A stretch of DNA of 64,000 bases. Source: Mesorhizobium mediterraneum. GTDB taxonomy: Bacteria > Pseudomonadota > Alphaproteobacteria > Rhizobiales > Rhizobiaceae. Each line of letters starts with the position of its first letter. Position 1 is the stretch's first letter. The position numbers and the translations under genes are program-made. The notes beneath the pieces were generated by a model that ran no database searches, was not told where the DNA came from, and saw only the letters and a list, made by a program, of their open reading frames with translations. This document shows, piece after piece, positions 40,506 through 54,437 of this stretch. Location of the stretch: assembly GCF_002284565.1 (NCBI RefSeq), contig NZ_NPKI01000018.1, positions 124,001 to 188,000 of the forward strand, written 5' to 3'.

Positions 40506-41924
40506 TCAACTCCCCGGTGGGCCCACCTCCAGCGCCTTCGGCGCTGTCAGCCCGCCATATCCCGACACCGCGTTGCCGGCGTCCGGCGCCAGCCGCATGA
40601 ATGACAGGGATGCGGCCGCCGATACGGCCGCGACGATGAAGAACGCGACGTGGAAGTCGCTTAGCGTCAGCGGCCCGCCATGGATTGTCGTCGACACTTC
40701 CAGGATGCCGCCGGCCAGCGCCACGCCAAGCGCGATCGACAGTTGCTGGAACACCGCGGCGATCGGCGTTGCCCTGCTGGTGTCGGCGGCCGAAATCTCG
40801 GCATAGGCAAGCGCGTTGATGCCGGTGAAGAACATCGAGCGGATGAAGCCGCCGACGAGCAGGGCGGCGAGGATCAGCAGATAGGGCGTTTCCGGCGTGA
40901 GCAAGCCGTTGATGGCGATCGACGCCGCCGCGATCAGCGAGCCGAAGATCAGCACACGGCGGAACCCGGCAACCCTGAAGATCAGCGCCGTGACGAATTT
41001 CATGCCGATGGCGACGATCGCCGCCACGAAGGTGATCATTCCCGATTGGAACGGCGTCAGCCCGAAGCCGATCTGGAACATCAGCGGCAAAAGGAAAGGC
41101 ACGGCGCCGATGCCGATGCGGAACAGTCCGCCGCCGAGGACCGAGGAGCGGAACACCTGGTTGCGAAACAGATCGAGCGCCAGCAGCGGATTCCTGGCGT
41201 GGCGCGCATGCAGGAGGTAAAGCACCGCTGCTACCAGCCCGACCGCCACGGTGAGAAAGCCGGCAATCGGCGGCAAAGCGGGCAGGCTGACCACCGACAG
41301 GCCGAACACGATGCCCGATGCCGCCAGCCCGCTCAGCACGAAGCCGACGAAATCGAGCGGCGGCGTCTGCGCCGATTCGGTTTTCGGCAGGAAGCGGGTG
41401 GCGAGCCAGATGCCGATCAGCCCGATAGGCACATTGATCAGGAATATCCAGTGCCAGGTGAAATAGGTGGTGATGAAACCGCCGACCGGCGGCCCGACGA
41501 GCGGCCCGACCAACGCGGGAATGCTCAGCCAGGACATCGCGGCGACGAGCTCGCTTTTCGGCGTGGCGCGCACCAGCACAAGGCGTCCCACCGGCGTCAT
41601 CATGGCGCCGCCAATGCCTTGCAGGAAGCGCGAAACCACGAAAGCCGGCAGCGAATTGGATACGGCGCAAGCGATCGAACCGACGATGAACACGGCGATT
41701 GCCGCGCGAAACACGTTCTTGGCGCCGAAGCGGTCGGCCATCCAGCCGCTGATCGGAATAAAGACCGCCAGAGAGACAAGATAGGCGGTCAGCGCCAGCT
41801 TGAGCGCGACCGGACTGGTCTGCAGGTCGACGGCGATCGCCGGCAGCGACGTCGCGATCACGGTCGAATCCATGTTTTCCATGAAAAGAGCGACCGCCAG
41901 GATAAGCGGAATGGTGCGGTTCAT
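40506..41924 (-). CDS. MFS drug/solute transporter, 14-helix DHA2-like
   Basis: 472-aa multidrug-type major facilitator protein. The early motif FMENMDSTVIATSLPAI with a membrane-embedded Asp is typical of the DHA2 (EmrB/QacA) group. Motif A is GWMADRFGAKNVF, and GPLVGPPVGGFIT is motif C. About 13-14 hydrophobic helices are present. ATG 41924 (MNRTIPLIL) is chosen over an upstream codon with no membrane character. Its leader region holds a candidate terminator and short ORF (42030-42149), which may control expression. Confidence 0.88.
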   Translation of the reverse strand: MNRTIPLILAVALFMENMDSTVIATSLPAIAVDLQTSPVALKLALTAYLVSLAVFIPISGWMADRFGAKNVFRAAIAVFIVGSIACAVSNSLPAFVVSRFLQGIGGAMMTPVGRLVLVRATPKSELVAAMSWLSIPALVGPLVGPPVGGFITTYFTWHWIFLINVPIGLIGIWLATRFLPKTESAQTPPLDFVGFVLSGLAASGIVFGLSVVSLPALPPIAGFLTVAVGLVAAVLYLLHARHARNPLLALDLFRNQVFRSSVLGGGLFRIGIGAVPFLLPLMFQIGFGLTPFQSGMITFVAAIVAIGMKFVTALIFRVAGFRRVLIFGSLIAAASIAINGLLTPETPYLLILAALLVGGFIRSMFFTGINALAYAEISAADTSRATPIAAVFQQLSIALGVALAGGILEVSTTIHGGPLTLSDFHVAFFIVAAVSAAASLSFMRLAPDAGNAVSGYGGLTAPKALEVGPPGS

Positions 41925-42029
41925 GGAACGCGTCCGGATTGAATGTTCACCGCCGATTGCTTGCCGGTCCCTCGGGGGCAAAGGAGTGGGCAGGCAGGGC
42001 GGTTACCACGGCATAGGTCGGCTGTCGCC

Positions 42030-42149
42030 TTACTTTGCCGTCACATTTGTGCGACCAGGGCAGCGGTGCCAGTCCGGAGCCCTGCGGAGAATGGCGCCGA
42101 AACAAAAAACCCGCCTCGGCGGCGGGTCGCTGGCGCAAATCAGCACCAT
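42030..42149 (-). promoter_or_regulatory. possible leader ORF with attenuator upstream of the MFS gene
   Basis: On the strand of the MFS gene, ATG 42149 opens a 39-codon frame (MVLICASDPPPRRVF...) whose coding sequence contains a terminator hairpin at 42104-42126. A short peptide frame overlapping a terminator, 105 bases before the transporter start, has the layout of ribosome-controlled attenuation. No Shine-Dalgarno or promoter is obvious, so the peptide is speculative. Confidence 0.3.
42104..42126 (-). terminator. intrinsic terminator on the minus strand
   Basis: CCCGCC-GCCGA-GGCGGG followed by TTTTTT (minus strand). A perfect 6-bp GC stem, 5-base loop and six Ts make a classical rho-independent terminator. 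No annotated minus-strand gene lies directly upstream, so it ends either a short RNA or a leader transcript of the MFS gene. The 409-base gap 41925-42333 contains nothing else recognisable. Confidence 0.7.
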
Positions 42150-42333
42150 GAATAAATTCCTAGCATAGTTGCCGTCACAAAGCAAGGGTCACGAGCCCGC
42201 ATACGTGCACAAGCAATCGGCTTTTCATCGGCGACGGGACGTGTTACGAGCCAGCGCCAATCCTGAAAGGGAAGAAGACGAGTCGGCGCTGTCCATCCGG
42301 TCCAGCGCTTTTCATGCATTCCGAGGGCTGGCC

Positions 42334-43836
42334 ATGGCAAAAATTATCGAAACGTCCACGGGCGCGTTGGCGCTGACCTTTGACGACGTGCTGCTTCAGC
42401 CGGGTCATTCCGAAGTCATGCCCGGCGAGACCGATATCCGCACCCGCATCGCCGGCGACATCGACCTGAACGTGCCGATCCTTTCCGCCGCCATGGATAC
42501 CGTCACCGAGGCGCGCCTTGCCATCGCCATGGCCCAGGCCGGCGGCATCGGCGTCATCCACCGCAATTTCTCGCCGGCCGAGCAGGCCGAGCAGGTGCGG
42601 CAAGTGAAGAAATTCGAATCCGGCATGGTCGTGAACCCCGTCACCATCGGCCCCGAGGCGACGCTCGCCGATGCGCTGGGCCTGATGCGCACCTACAGCA
42701 TCTCGGGCATTCCCGTGGTCGAGAATGGCGGCGCTGGCGGGCATACGGTCGGACGGCTGGTCGGCATCCTGACCAACCGCGACGTGCGCTTCGCCTCCGA
42801 TCCGGCCCAGAAAGTTTACGAATTGATGACCCGTGAGAACCTGATCACGGTCAAGGAGAACGTCGATCAGGACGAAGCCAAGCGGCTCCTGCACCAGCAC
42901 CGCATCGAGAAGCTGGTCGTGGTCGACAGCGACGGCAATTGCGTCGGGCTGATCACCGTCAAGGACATCGAGAAGTCGCAGCTCAATCCGCACGCCACCA
43001 AGGACGTGCAAGGACGCTTGCGCGCGGCGGCCGCCACCAGCGTCGGCGATGACGGTTTTGAGCGCGCCGAGCGCCTCATCGATGCCGGCGTCGACCTTCT
43101 GGTGATCGATACCGCGCATGGCCACTCGCAACGTGTCCTGGATGCGGTGACGCGGGCCAAGAAGCTGTCCAATTCGGTCCGCATCCTGGCCGGCAACGTC
43201 GCCACCGCAGAAGGCACGCTGGCGCTGATCGATGCCGGCGCCGACGCCGTCAAGGTCGGCATCGGGCCGGGTTCCATCTGCACCACCCGCATCGTCGCCG
43301 GCGTCGGCGTGCCGCAGCTTTCGGCGATCATGTCGGCGGTCGAGACGGCGCAGAAATCGGGCGTCTCGGTCATTGCCGATGGCGGCATCAAATATTCCGG
43401 CGATCTCGCCAAGGCGCTCGCCGCCGGCGCCAGTGCCGCCATGATCGGCTCGCTGCTGGCCGGCACCGACGAGAGCCCAGGCGAGGTCTACCTGCACCAG
43501 GGCCGCTCGTTCAAAGCCTATCGCGGCATGGGCTCGGTCGGCGCCATGGCCCGCGGCTCAGCCGACCGCTATTTCCAGGCCGAGGTGCGTGACACGCTGA
43601 AACTGGTGCCGGAAGGCATCGAAGGGCAGGTGCCTTACAAAGGACCTGTGTCCGGCGTTCTGCACCAGCTTGCGGGCGGCCTGAAAGCCGCTATGGGTTA
43701 TGTCGGCGGGCGCGACCTTGCCGATTTCCGCGACCGCGCCACCTTTGTACGCATATCCAACGCCGGACTTCGTGAAAGCCACGCCCATGACGTCACGATT
43801 ACCCGCGAAAGCCCGAATTATCCCGGCGGAGCCTGA
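42334..43836 (+). CDS. guaB: inosine-5'-monophosphate dehydrogenase
   Basis: 500-aa IMPDH that oxidises IMP to XMP with NAD+, the committed step of GMP synthesis. The TIM-barrel is interrupted by two CBS domains at about residues 95-215 ([18 protein letters not shown] and [20 protein letters not shown]). The catalytic Cys is residue 316 in GPGSICTTR. The flap and IMP-binding segments are [13 protein letters not shown] and [13 protein letters not shown] 42334 has GAGGG seven bases upstream, and the protein then begins [21 protein letters not shown] as usual. Confidence 0.97.
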   Translation: MAKIIETSTGALALTFDDVLLQPGHSEVMPGETDIRTRIAGDIDLNVPILSAAMDTVTEARLAIAMAQAGGIGVIHRNFSPAEQAEQVRQVKKFESGMVVNPVTIGPEATLADALGLMRTYSISGIPVVENGGAGGHTVGRLVGILTNRDVRFASDPAQKVYELMTRENLITVKENVDQDEAKRLLHQHRIEKLVVVDSDGNCVGLITVKDIEKSQLNPHATKDVQGRLRAAAATSVGDDGFERAERLIDAGVDLLVIDTAHGHSQRVLDAVTRAKKLSNSVRILAGNVATAEGTLALIDAGADAVKVGIGPGSICTTRIVAGVGVPQLSAIMSAVETAQKSGVSVIADGGIKYSGDLAKALAAGASAAMIGSLLAGTDESPGEVYLHQGRSFKAYRGMGSVGAMARGSADRYFQAEVRDTLKLVPEGIEGQVPYKGPVSGVLHQLAGGLKAAMGYVGGRDLADFRDRATFVRISNAGLRESHAHDVTITRESPNYPGGA

Positions 43837-43861
43837 CCAGCTTGCGCGAAGCCTGACGGCA

Positions 43862-44401
43862 ATGATGCTGCGGCTGTCCCGCCACGCCGCCGCACTCTGT
43901 TTCGTCTGCGTGGCGGTTTTCGTCGCCATGACGGCGATGGAGTTCCTGTATTTCCGCCAGTTGAGCGGTGGCCTGCCGTCGCTCGATTTGCGCTGGACCG
44001 GTTTCACCCCGGATGAAGGCATGGCCTGGCTGACGGCGCTCGGCCGGCGCGGCAGCGAGATCATCCTGGTCTGGCATTATCTGACCTTCGACCTCTTGTT
44101 CCCGGCGCTGCTGTCGCTGACGCTGGTCAGCCTGATCCTGGCCACGGGGCGGCGGCTGAAGAATTTCCGGGCGCTGTCCGCGCAGCTCCAGTCGCTGTTC
44201 GCACTTGTCCTGGTGCTGCCCTACACGCTTGCCGATTATGCGCAGAACTTCGCGGTGGCCCGCCTGCTCTCAGATTTCCTGTCGGCCAATCCGGATTCGC
44301 TGTCCTTCGCCTCGGCGCTGATCGTCACCAAATTCGCGCTTCTGGCGATGCCGGTGATCGTCATCGCGGTTTTCCACCTGGCCGGTCAGAGAAAGCGCTG
44401 A
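43862..44401 (+). CDS. hypothetical four-helix membrane protein
   Basis: About 179 aa from ATG 43862, with four hydrophobic segments (AALCFVCVAVFVAMTAM, LLFPALLSLTLVSLILA, LQSLFALVLVLPYTLA, FALLAMPVIVIAVFHLAG). No family is recognised with certainty. The frame is open further upstream into guaB, with another ATG at 43787 that would overlap guaB by 50 bases; the later start is preferred because the extra residues look like a guaB shadow. It sits directly after guaB and is probably co-transcribed with it, but no functional link to purine synthesis is visible. Confidence 0.65.
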   Translation: MMLRLSRHAAALCFVCVAVFVAMTAMEFLYFRQLSGGLPSLDLRWTGFTPDEGMAWLTALGRRGSEIILVWHYLTFDLLFPALLSLTLVSLILATGRRLKNFRALSAQLQSLFALVLVLPYTLADYAQNFAVARLLSDFLSANPDSLSFASALIVTKFALLAMPVIVIAVFHLAGQRKR

Positions 44402-44425
44402 GCTTAGGGCCAGACAGGCTCAAGA

Positions 44426-45577
44426 CTACAAATCGAACAGCGCGATCTTGCGCTTGTCGAACTTGATCGCGATCTCGCCGCGCACCAGTTTGAGCGCGGC
44501 CTCGCCGAACACGGCGCGCCGCCAGCCTTGCAAGGCCGGCACGTCGGCGGCCTCGCCCTCGGCGGCGATGCGGTCGATGTCGTCGCTGGAGGCCAGCACC
44601 TTCGAAGCGACGCCCTCCTTTTCAGCGACGATCCGCAACAGCACTTTCAGCAGTTCCGCGGCGGCATTGGAGCCTTCGGGCGGCTGAAAACTCTTCGGCA
44701 GCTTCGGCATGTCTTCCCTGGGCAAGGCAAGCGCGGTGTTGACCGCGCCAAGCAGCGCCGTTGCCGTCACCGAGCGTTCCCAGCCTTTCGGCGTGGTGCG
44801 CAGCTTGGCGAGTGCTGCCGCATCGCGCGGCGCCTGCTGCGCCACCTCGTAGATGGCGTCGTCCTTGAGCACCCGGCCGCGCGGCACGTCGCGTTCGCGC
44901 GCCTCGCGTTCGCGCCATGCGGCCACCGCTTGCACGATCGCCAGCTCCTGCGGCTTGCGCAGCCGCATCTTCAGCCGTTTCCAGGCGTCCTCCGGGTGCG
45001 GATCGTAGGTCTCGCGCGCGGTCAGAACTTCCATCTCCTCGTTCAGCCAATGGGCGCGGTTCTCGCGCACCAGCTCGGCGCTGAGGTGCTGGTAGACCTC
45101 GATCAAATGGGTGACGTCGGCAAGCGCGTAGTCGAGCTGCTTCTCGGAAAGCGGCCGGTGGCGCCAGTCAGTGAAACGTGAGGACTTGTCGAGCCGGGCG
45201 CCGGTTATCTTCTGGACGAGCTGGTCATAGGAGACGCTGTCGCCGAAGCCGCAAACCATCGCCGCCACCTGGGTGTCGAACACCGGATGCGGGACCAGAT
45301 CGCCGAGATGAACGATGATTTCGATGTCCTGGCGCGCCGCATGGAAGACTTTGACGACGGCCTCGTTGGCCATCAGCCTGAAGAACGGCTTCAGGTCGAT
45401 GTCGGGTGACAGCGGATCGATCAGCGCCGTCACGCCGGGCGCCGCCATCTGGATCAGGCAGAGGATCGGCCAAAAGGTCGTCTCGCGAATGAATTCGGTG
45501 TCGACGGTGACGAAATCCGACTTTTCGAACGCGGCAACAGCGGTCTCGAGTTCTTCTTGGGTGGTGATGACGTGCAT
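44426..45577 (-). CDS. rnd: ribonuclease D
   Basis: 383-aa 3'-5' exoribonuclease of the DEDDy type involved in tRNA 3' maturation. The exonuclease residues are visible: FVTVDTEFIRE (DE), VFHAARQDIEI (D) and LDYALADVTHL (Y...D). An HRDC domain follows near residues 210-290 (ELAIVQAVAAWREREARERD). ATG 45577 (MHVITTQEELE) is preferred to a TTG at 45613. It converges with the small membrane protein gene downstream of guaB. Confidence 0.94.
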   Translation of the reverse strand: MHVITTQEELETAVAAFEKSDFVTVDTEFIRETTFWPILCLIQMAAPGVTALIDPLSPDIDLKPFFRLMANEAVVKVFHAARQDIEIIVHLGDLVPHPVFDTQVAAMVCGFGDSVSYDQLVQKITGARLDKSSRFTDWRHRPLSEKQLDYALADVTHLIEVYQHLSAELVRENRAHWLNEEMEVLTARETYDPHPEDAWKRLKMRLRKPQELAIVQAVAAWREREARERDVPRGRVLKDDAIYEVAQQAPRDAAALAKLRTTPKGWERSVTATALLGAVNTALALPREDMPKLPKSFQPPEGSNAAAELLKVLLRIVAEKEGVASKVLASSDDIDRIAAEGEAADVPALQGWRRAVFGEAALKLVRGEIAIKFDKRKIALFDL

Positions 45578-45673
45578 CAAATCGCTTTTGGCAAAGGGTA
45601 AGGTCTCCTTCAATTTCAGCCGCGCGGGCTTTCGTCAAGCGGCAGCCCCGGGTTCAAGACGTATGGGCCGTCA

Positions 45674-46918
45674 TCATTGCTTCGCAGGCCCATCGGAATC
45701 ATCATTGCGCTTGGCCAGCCGGGCGAAGACCGTCGATGTGCGCAAAAGGCCGATGAAACGGCTGCGATGGCCGGCCGGCACGCCGGATCGCACCTGCATC
45801 CGGTACAGGATGACGACGACAAAGATGGCGTAGACGGTCGCGGTGAACACGAACAGCGCGCTTGGCCCGAAATACTGCATCGCCGTCGAGGCGGCAAACG
45901 GCCCGCCAATGGCGCCGAAGGAATAGAACAGCATCAGCGCCGCGTTGATCAGCACGAACTCGCCCTTGTCGGCGCGGTCGTTGGAGTGCGCCGCCGATAG
46001 CGAGTAGAGCGGCATGGCGAAGCAGCCGAAGATGAAGACGATCACGAAGTTGAGGGACGGGTCGCTGCGCGCCCAGAACACCAGTGCCAGCGATGCCAGC
46101 AGCGCGCAACACGTCGTCATCAGCAGCACGGAACGCCGGTCCCAGCGGTCGGACAGATAGCCGAGCGGGTACTGGATGATGGCGCCGCCGAAAATGCCGA
46201 CGCTGACGAAGGTGACGACGTCGGTGACCGACATGCCGATCTGTTCGGCATAAACCGGCGACAATGTGCGAAAGGCGCTGTTGGTGACACCGACGGCGAT
46301 GCAGCCGACGCAGCCGAGCGGCGAAATCCGCCAGACGCGGGCCAGGTCGAGCTTGACGTCTTCCGGCGGAGTCGGGTTGGAGCGGTCGCCGAGCGACACC
46401 GGCACCAGCGAGAGCGTGATCATGATCGACATGATGGCGAAGATGGCGAAACCGCCGGCGCCGAAGATCGGGATCAGGAACTGTGCGCCTGTGACCGAAC
46501 CGATGTCGACCATCCGGTAGATGGCCAGCACCCGAGCGCGGTCCCTATTGGCGACCCCGGAATTGAGCCAGGCTTCCATGATGGTGAACAGGCCGGCGAA
46601 GCAGAACCCGCCGGCAAAGCGCACTGCGCACCACATAACCGGATCGACGACCAGCACCAAAAGCAATGTTCCCGCCGAAGCGATCGCCGCCAGCGCGGAG
46701 AAGGCGCGCACATGGCCGACGGCCTTCATGATGTGGGTTACGGCGAGGCAGCCGAGCAGGAAGCCGGCGAAATAGAACGTGCCCATCAGGCCGATGGTCG
46801 AGGCCGAAAACCCCTCCTGCGCGCCGCGCAACGCGATCAAGGTGCTCTGCAGTCCATTGCCGCCGAGCAGGATGCCGGCGGCAATAAGGAGTGGGATCAG
46901 CGGGCGCATGGAGGACAT
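45674..46918 (-). CDS. MFS transporter, YcaD/UMF2-like
   Basis: 414-aa, 12-helix major facilitator protein. The short loops, LIALRGAQEGFSASTIGL opening and YPLGYLSDRWDRRSVLL motif A in the middle loop fit the YcaD-like group (sugar or unknown substrates). There are two in-frame ATG codons, 46918 and 46909, and neither has a strong ribosome site. It is upstream of rnd on the same strand with a 96-base gap. The substrate is unknown. Confidence 0.85.
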   Translation of the reverse strand: MSSMRPLIPLLIAAGILLGGNGLQSTLIALRGAQEGFSASTIGLMGTFYFAGFLLGCLAVTHIMKAVGHVRAFSALAAIASAGTLLLVLVVDPVMWCAVRFAGGFCFAGLFTIMEAWLNSGVANRDRARVLAIYRMVDIGSVTGAQFLIPIFGAGGFAIFAIMSIMITLSLVPVSLGDRSNPTPPEDVKLDLARVWRISPLGCVGCIAVGVTNSAFRTLSPVYAEQIGMSVTDVVTFVSVGIFGGAIIQYPLGYLSDRWDRRSVLLMTTCCALLASLALVFWARSDPSLNFVIVFIFGCFAMPLYSLSAAHSNDRADKGEFVLINAALMLFYSFGAIGGPFAASTAMQYFGPSALFVFTATVYAIFVVVILYRMQVRSGVPAGHRSRFIGLLRTSTVFARLAKRNDDSDGPAKQ

Positions 46919-47084
46919 GAAGGAAGGCCTGTCGTTGATCCTTCTTGAACCATCGCCTGCGCCAATGCCAGCGGCAATTCCCGGCGATTAGCGGGCCAGC
47001 ACCGGCAATCAGTATCTCAACTAGAATTTTGGCTTTGGGAGCGGTCTTTCGCACTCCCGACGGCGCACTGGGGTGGCTGTCCGC

Positions 47085-47591
47085 CTACCGCAGGATTCTG
47101 TTTGTCATCAGCCATCTCACGGAGCGGGGCCACGCGTAGTTCGGACCCATGCGAAGATCGGTAAAGCCTTGCAAAACAGCTTTCCCGGTTTCAGCGTCGA
47201 GGATGCGAATGAACATAGTATGCTCTGTTCGGTTGACGCGCGTCACGACGCCGAGCAAGGCAAGAGACGCGCCGTGCTCTTTAGCAATTTTGCCTTCACA
47301 GCCCCCGCAGTTGCGTAAGCCGTGCGGCGCACCCGCCTGCTCATCCCTCGCTGGCACATCAACGACTGTAAAACGTCCAGACTTGGAGAGCATGTCCTTC
47401 GCCATTTGTGCCGACTCGGACAGATAGCGCCTATCGTGTTCATCCGGGGGGATTATTCCTGCCCCAGCGCTCTTGTCCTCCAATTCGAAAGGAAACACCT
47501 CGATTGACATCGGCTTTGTCTGCTGAGCGTGCGCAAATGTGCAGGTGCCGACAAGCAGTGTCATCAGGACAGTCAATGTGCGAATGCGCAT
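47085..47591 (-). CDS. exported DUF2380-like protein
   Basis: 168-aa secreted protein. ATG 47591 has GAGGA five bases upstream and opens a signal peptide (MRIRTLTVLMTLLVGTCTFA, cleavage near AHA-QQ). The mature domain (IEVFPFELEDKSAGAG, then YLSESAQMAKDMLSKSGRF and ASLALLGVVTRVNRTEHTM) resembles DUF2380/TolB-N-like periplasmic proteins that have a paired-cysteine segment (LRNCGGCEGK). The function is unknown. It stands alone. Confidence 0.75.
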   Translation of the reverse strand: MRIRTLTVLMTLLVGTCTFAHAQQTKPMSIEVFPFELEDKSAGAGIIPPDEHDRRYLSESAQMAKDMLSKSGRFTVVDVPARDEQAGAPHGLRNCGGCEGKIAKEHGASLALLGVVTRVNRTEHTMFIRILDAETGKAVLQGFTDLRMGPNYAWPRSVRWLMTNRILR

Positions 47592-47648
47592 GGTAGTCCT
47601 CACATCAATGGACGGCCATTGTACACGGCTTGATCACCCTAATCACGA

Positions 47649-47810
47649 TCAAAGCAGAAGATAGCAGTCGCCTTCCGTCAGCCGCGGCGCGTAGTCCGCT
47701 TCGGAACGGGCGATGCCGAAAATCTCCTGCGCGCCGCGCCATACCCTGAAGGAGCCGGGCTGGTTCCAGCGGGAACCAGCTTGGCTGTATTCTATCGTGC
47801 TTGCTATACT
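47649..47810 (-). pseudogene. C-terminal gene fragment, unidentified
   Basis: A minus-strand frame without start codon ends at TGA 47649 after the natural-looking stretch FRVWRGAQEIFGIARSEAD and then YAPRLTEGDCYLLL. The amino-acid composition is that of a folded protein, unlike the alternative frames. Upstream it runs into a stop within about 55 codons and into the GNAT gene's control region. The parent family was not recognised. Confidence 0.3.
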
Positions 47811-47838
47811 CCATCGGGCACGTCACAGGGGGCTTCCC

Positions 47839-48633
47839 ATGTCAGGCTATTTCGGCACAGAGGTTCAGCAACGCCTGCAAGCTCAGGCTGAGGCGAGTGT
47901 CGACTTCATCAATGTGACCCCCGGCGCGTGCCAGACCGGGCGCACTATGGGGTGCGATGATCCCGACCGGTTCGGGTGGGAGCTGATCGACAAGATCCTC
48001 AATCGCGACGGCATCTGCGGCTTTCGTATGATACCAGCAAGCAAGGCGGATGAGCTCAAGTCGAGATTGGCCAAGGGGGGCTTCCGCTTCGATACCTGGG
48101 ACGTTTTCTTGGCCGACCAGGCAAGTGCCCTGGCGGCGTCTGAGGCAATTATCGATCAGGGACTGCCCGACGGACTTCTCGATCAAGACAAGCCGACCGA
48201 GCCGGATGATGAGTATACGGCTCGCATCCAGGCGTTCATGGCGGCGTCGGGCGTAGTGCCATTTTCGGGGTCGCTGCTGGCCGGAACGGTGGGACCGGCG
48301 ACGACAGTAGTGGTGGGCGACAAGACGGGTACCGTCGCGGCAACCGCGCATGGCTACTTGGCTCACAATTCCTACAGCACCTATCACCGATATGCGTGGG
48401 GTGGACTGGTTGCGGTCGCGCAATCGCAGAGGGGCCGAGGGCTCGGCAACCACATCAACGCTCGCATGATCGTCAGTGTGTTTCGCGATCTGCATGCGAC
48501 GCACATCTATGAGCTCGTATCAGCCTCGAACGTACCGTCCCGGCGAATGGTGGAATCATGCGGGCTTCGTCGCGATCCCGCTGTTGTGTGTGGGGTTGCT
48601 ACGCCTGGCGATAGTGCGCGCTTCACCCGCTGA
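47839..48633 (+). CDS. GNAT-family acetyltransferase
   Basis: 264-aa protein. The acetyl-CoA loop is QRGRGLGNHINARMI near residue 197, followed by the usual SASNVPSRRMVESCGL helix; the N-terminal half (to about 130) has no recognised domain. ATG 47839 has CAGGGGG upstream. The acceptor substrate is unknown. It may be a recent arrival between the DUF2380 gene and aspS, but codon usage does not clearly differ. Confidence 0.75.
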   Translation: MSGYFGTEVQQRLQAQAEASVDFINVTPGACQTGRTMGCDDPDRFGWELIDKILNRDGICGFRMIPASKADELKSRLAKGGFRFDTWDVFLADQASALAASEAIIDQGLPDGLLDQDKPTEPDDEYTARIQAFMAASGVVPFSGSLLAGTVGPATTVVVGDKTGTVAATAHGYLAHNSYSTYHRYAWGGLVAVAQSQRGRGLGNHINARMIVSVFRDLHATHIYELVSASNVPSRRMVESCGLRRDPAVVCGVATPGDSARFTR

Positions 48634-48825
48634 CCGCCATGGGCGGTCGATGTTGGATCGCAGCTTATTCCGAGCGATGATCGCGTAGGGCGAGAGCCGA
48701 AGTCCAACCTGAGATGCTGCCCTAGCGCCGTCTGCCTTGACAAAGGCGGCCTCTCATGTGCTTTTCGCGCAAATTTTCGGGCCAGGCCATCATGCCTTGG
48801 CCGCAATCAACATCCGGACTTACCA

Positions 48826-50622
<1,797 letters not shown>

Positions 50623-50655
50623 GAACCTCCCGCAACCGATTCTGTTGATTCACAA

Positions 50656-50682
50656 AAAAGCCCGGCATCGCGCCGGGCTTTT
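50656..50682 (+). terminator. bidirectional intrinsic terminator
   Basis: AAAAGCCCGGC-ATCGC-GCCGGGCTTTT, a perfect 11-bp stem with a 5-base loop and T-runs on both strands, lies between the convergent aspS and DUF2125 genes. Confidence 0.9.
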
Positions 50683-50703
50683 CGCTTCAAGGGACCGCTT
50701 CGG

Positions 50704-51894
50704 TCAGTCCTCGTTCGCCTTGACCGTCACGCCAAGCGTCTTCGTCAGATCCACCGGGTTGGACATGGCGCCTGCCATGATCAGCGCGAACGGCACCGCC
50801 GCCGGCGGCTCGGCCAAGATTTCGAGGCTCTGCGGATCGTCGAGATATTTGCCGACTGCAGCCGACACCTGCGCCGTCAATTCCGGATTATTGAGCTGTG
50901 CCATGCCGAAAGGCACGATCGCCTTGGCCTGGTTAGCGATATCCTTGCCGGACATGCCTTGCTGCTTGCCGACATAGTCCAGCACCTTGTTGGTCAGCGA
51001 ATCGTCGTCGAAGCGGATCGAAGCGCTGTTGAACGAAAGCTGCTGCAAGACGCCGAGCATGGCCATGCCTTGCGCCGAATTGTCGGCGCCTTCGGGCTGG
51101 GCCGCCATCTTCTTCTGCGCCTCCTGCAGCGATTTGATGACGTCAAGCGTGTAGCCGCCGAGACCGAAGGTCATGCCGAGCGTTCCGGCATTGTCGACGG
51201 AGATGTCGTATTTCGACAGCTCCATCTTGCCGTCCGAAGGCTGCCAGGTGCCCGCCATTTCAAGGTTTCCGGTGATGTTCTGGTAACCGAGCGCGTTGAT
51301 CACGTCCTTGGACTTCGGATCCTCGATCAGCGTCAGGTCGGCATTGAACTTCTCCGTCGTGCCGGAAAATTCCATCGCCTTGCCGTCGGCCGGCGGCGTG
51401 ATCTCGATGGCAAGCCCGTCCATCGAGAAGGCGGTCTTGTCGGCAACCTTGACAGTCATGTTGTCGAGCTCTGCCGATTTGTACATCATCAGCGAGCCCA
51501 GCGGGCCCGTGGTGCCGTCGGCCGGAACCGTCATGTCGTGGATGATGAACGGGCTGAGGTTGAGCGTGACGCCGTCCTCGCTGTGCTGGAACGCCGCAGT
51601 CGAGACCGTTTCGATTTCATAACCGCCATTGGCTTCGGTCACGCCTTCAAGCGTGACGTCGCCAAGCTTGAGCGCTTCCTTTTCGGCCGCCGGTTTGACG
51701 GCGACGCCTTGCAGCACCATGCTGGAGGCATCGCCCGTCACCCCGGTCCATGAGATGTCGACGCCCTGGGCGGCGAGAGCTGCCTTCAGCCGGTCGGCGA
51801 CCGCAGCATCCTGCGCGAAGGCCGCGTTCAGCGGCAGCGTCAGCAGGAAGGTCGAAAAAGCGAGCTTGTTGAGTGTCGAGCGTCTGATCGTCAT
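50704..51894 (-). CDS. exported DUF2125-type protein
   Basis: 396-aa protein. The signal peptide (MTIRRSTLNKLAFSTFLLTL) is cleaved near AFA-QD at about residue 27. The mature protein is rich in beta-strand repeats (KLGDVTLEGVTEANGGYEIE, MELSKYDISVDNAGTLGMTF) typical of DUF2125, found mainly in alphaproteobacteria. ATG 51894 has AGGGAA in front and lies directly before the basic N-region. The function is unknown. It is converged upon by aspS through a shared terminator. Confidence 0.8.
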   Translation of the reverse strand: MTIRRSTLNKLAFSTFLLTLPLNAAFAQDAAVADRLKAALAAQGVDISWTGVTGDASSMVLQGVAVKPAAEKEALKLGDVTLEGVTEANGGYEIETVSTAAFQHSEDGVTLNLSPFIIHDMTVPADGTTGPLGSLMMYKSAELDNMTVKVADKTAFSMDGLAIEITPPADGKAMEFSGTTEKFNADLTLIEDPKSKDVINALGYQNITGNLEMAGTWQPSDGKMELSKYDISVDNAGTLGMTFGLGGYTLDVIKSLQEAQKKMAAQPEGADNSAQGMAMLGVLQQLSFNSASIRFDDDSLTNKVLDYVGKQQGMSGKDIANQAKAIVPFGMAQLNNPELTAQVSAAVGKYLDDPQSLEILAEPPAAVPFALIMAGAMSNPVDLTKTLGVTVKANED

Positions 51895-52178
51895 CGCGGT
51901 TCCCTGAGCGTGTCCTGAGATTATTTTCAATTCTTTGCGCCGTCACCCTTCCGTGACGAACTGGACGGGAAAAAGGCGTTCTCCCGCACAATGGTCGAAA
52001 ACCATGGCGAAAGGCAAATTCGATCCATCGCGCCCCCGATCCATCGCGCTTGCCATAGAGGGGGGATGTAACCAATTGATGTTGGTCGTTGCTGGAGTGC
52101 GTTCAGTTCGTGTTGCAGAAGGCGCCTCACATCCAAGCGCCTCTTGCCGCGAATCACCCGCTCGGCTAGTCCCAGCCC

Positions 52179-54431
<2,253 letters not shown>

Positions 54432-54437
54432 CTGCTA

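Noticed and set aside
42169..42333. 55-codon extension of guaB
   Set aside because: It is not part of IMPDH, and a good ATG with GAGGG is at 42334.
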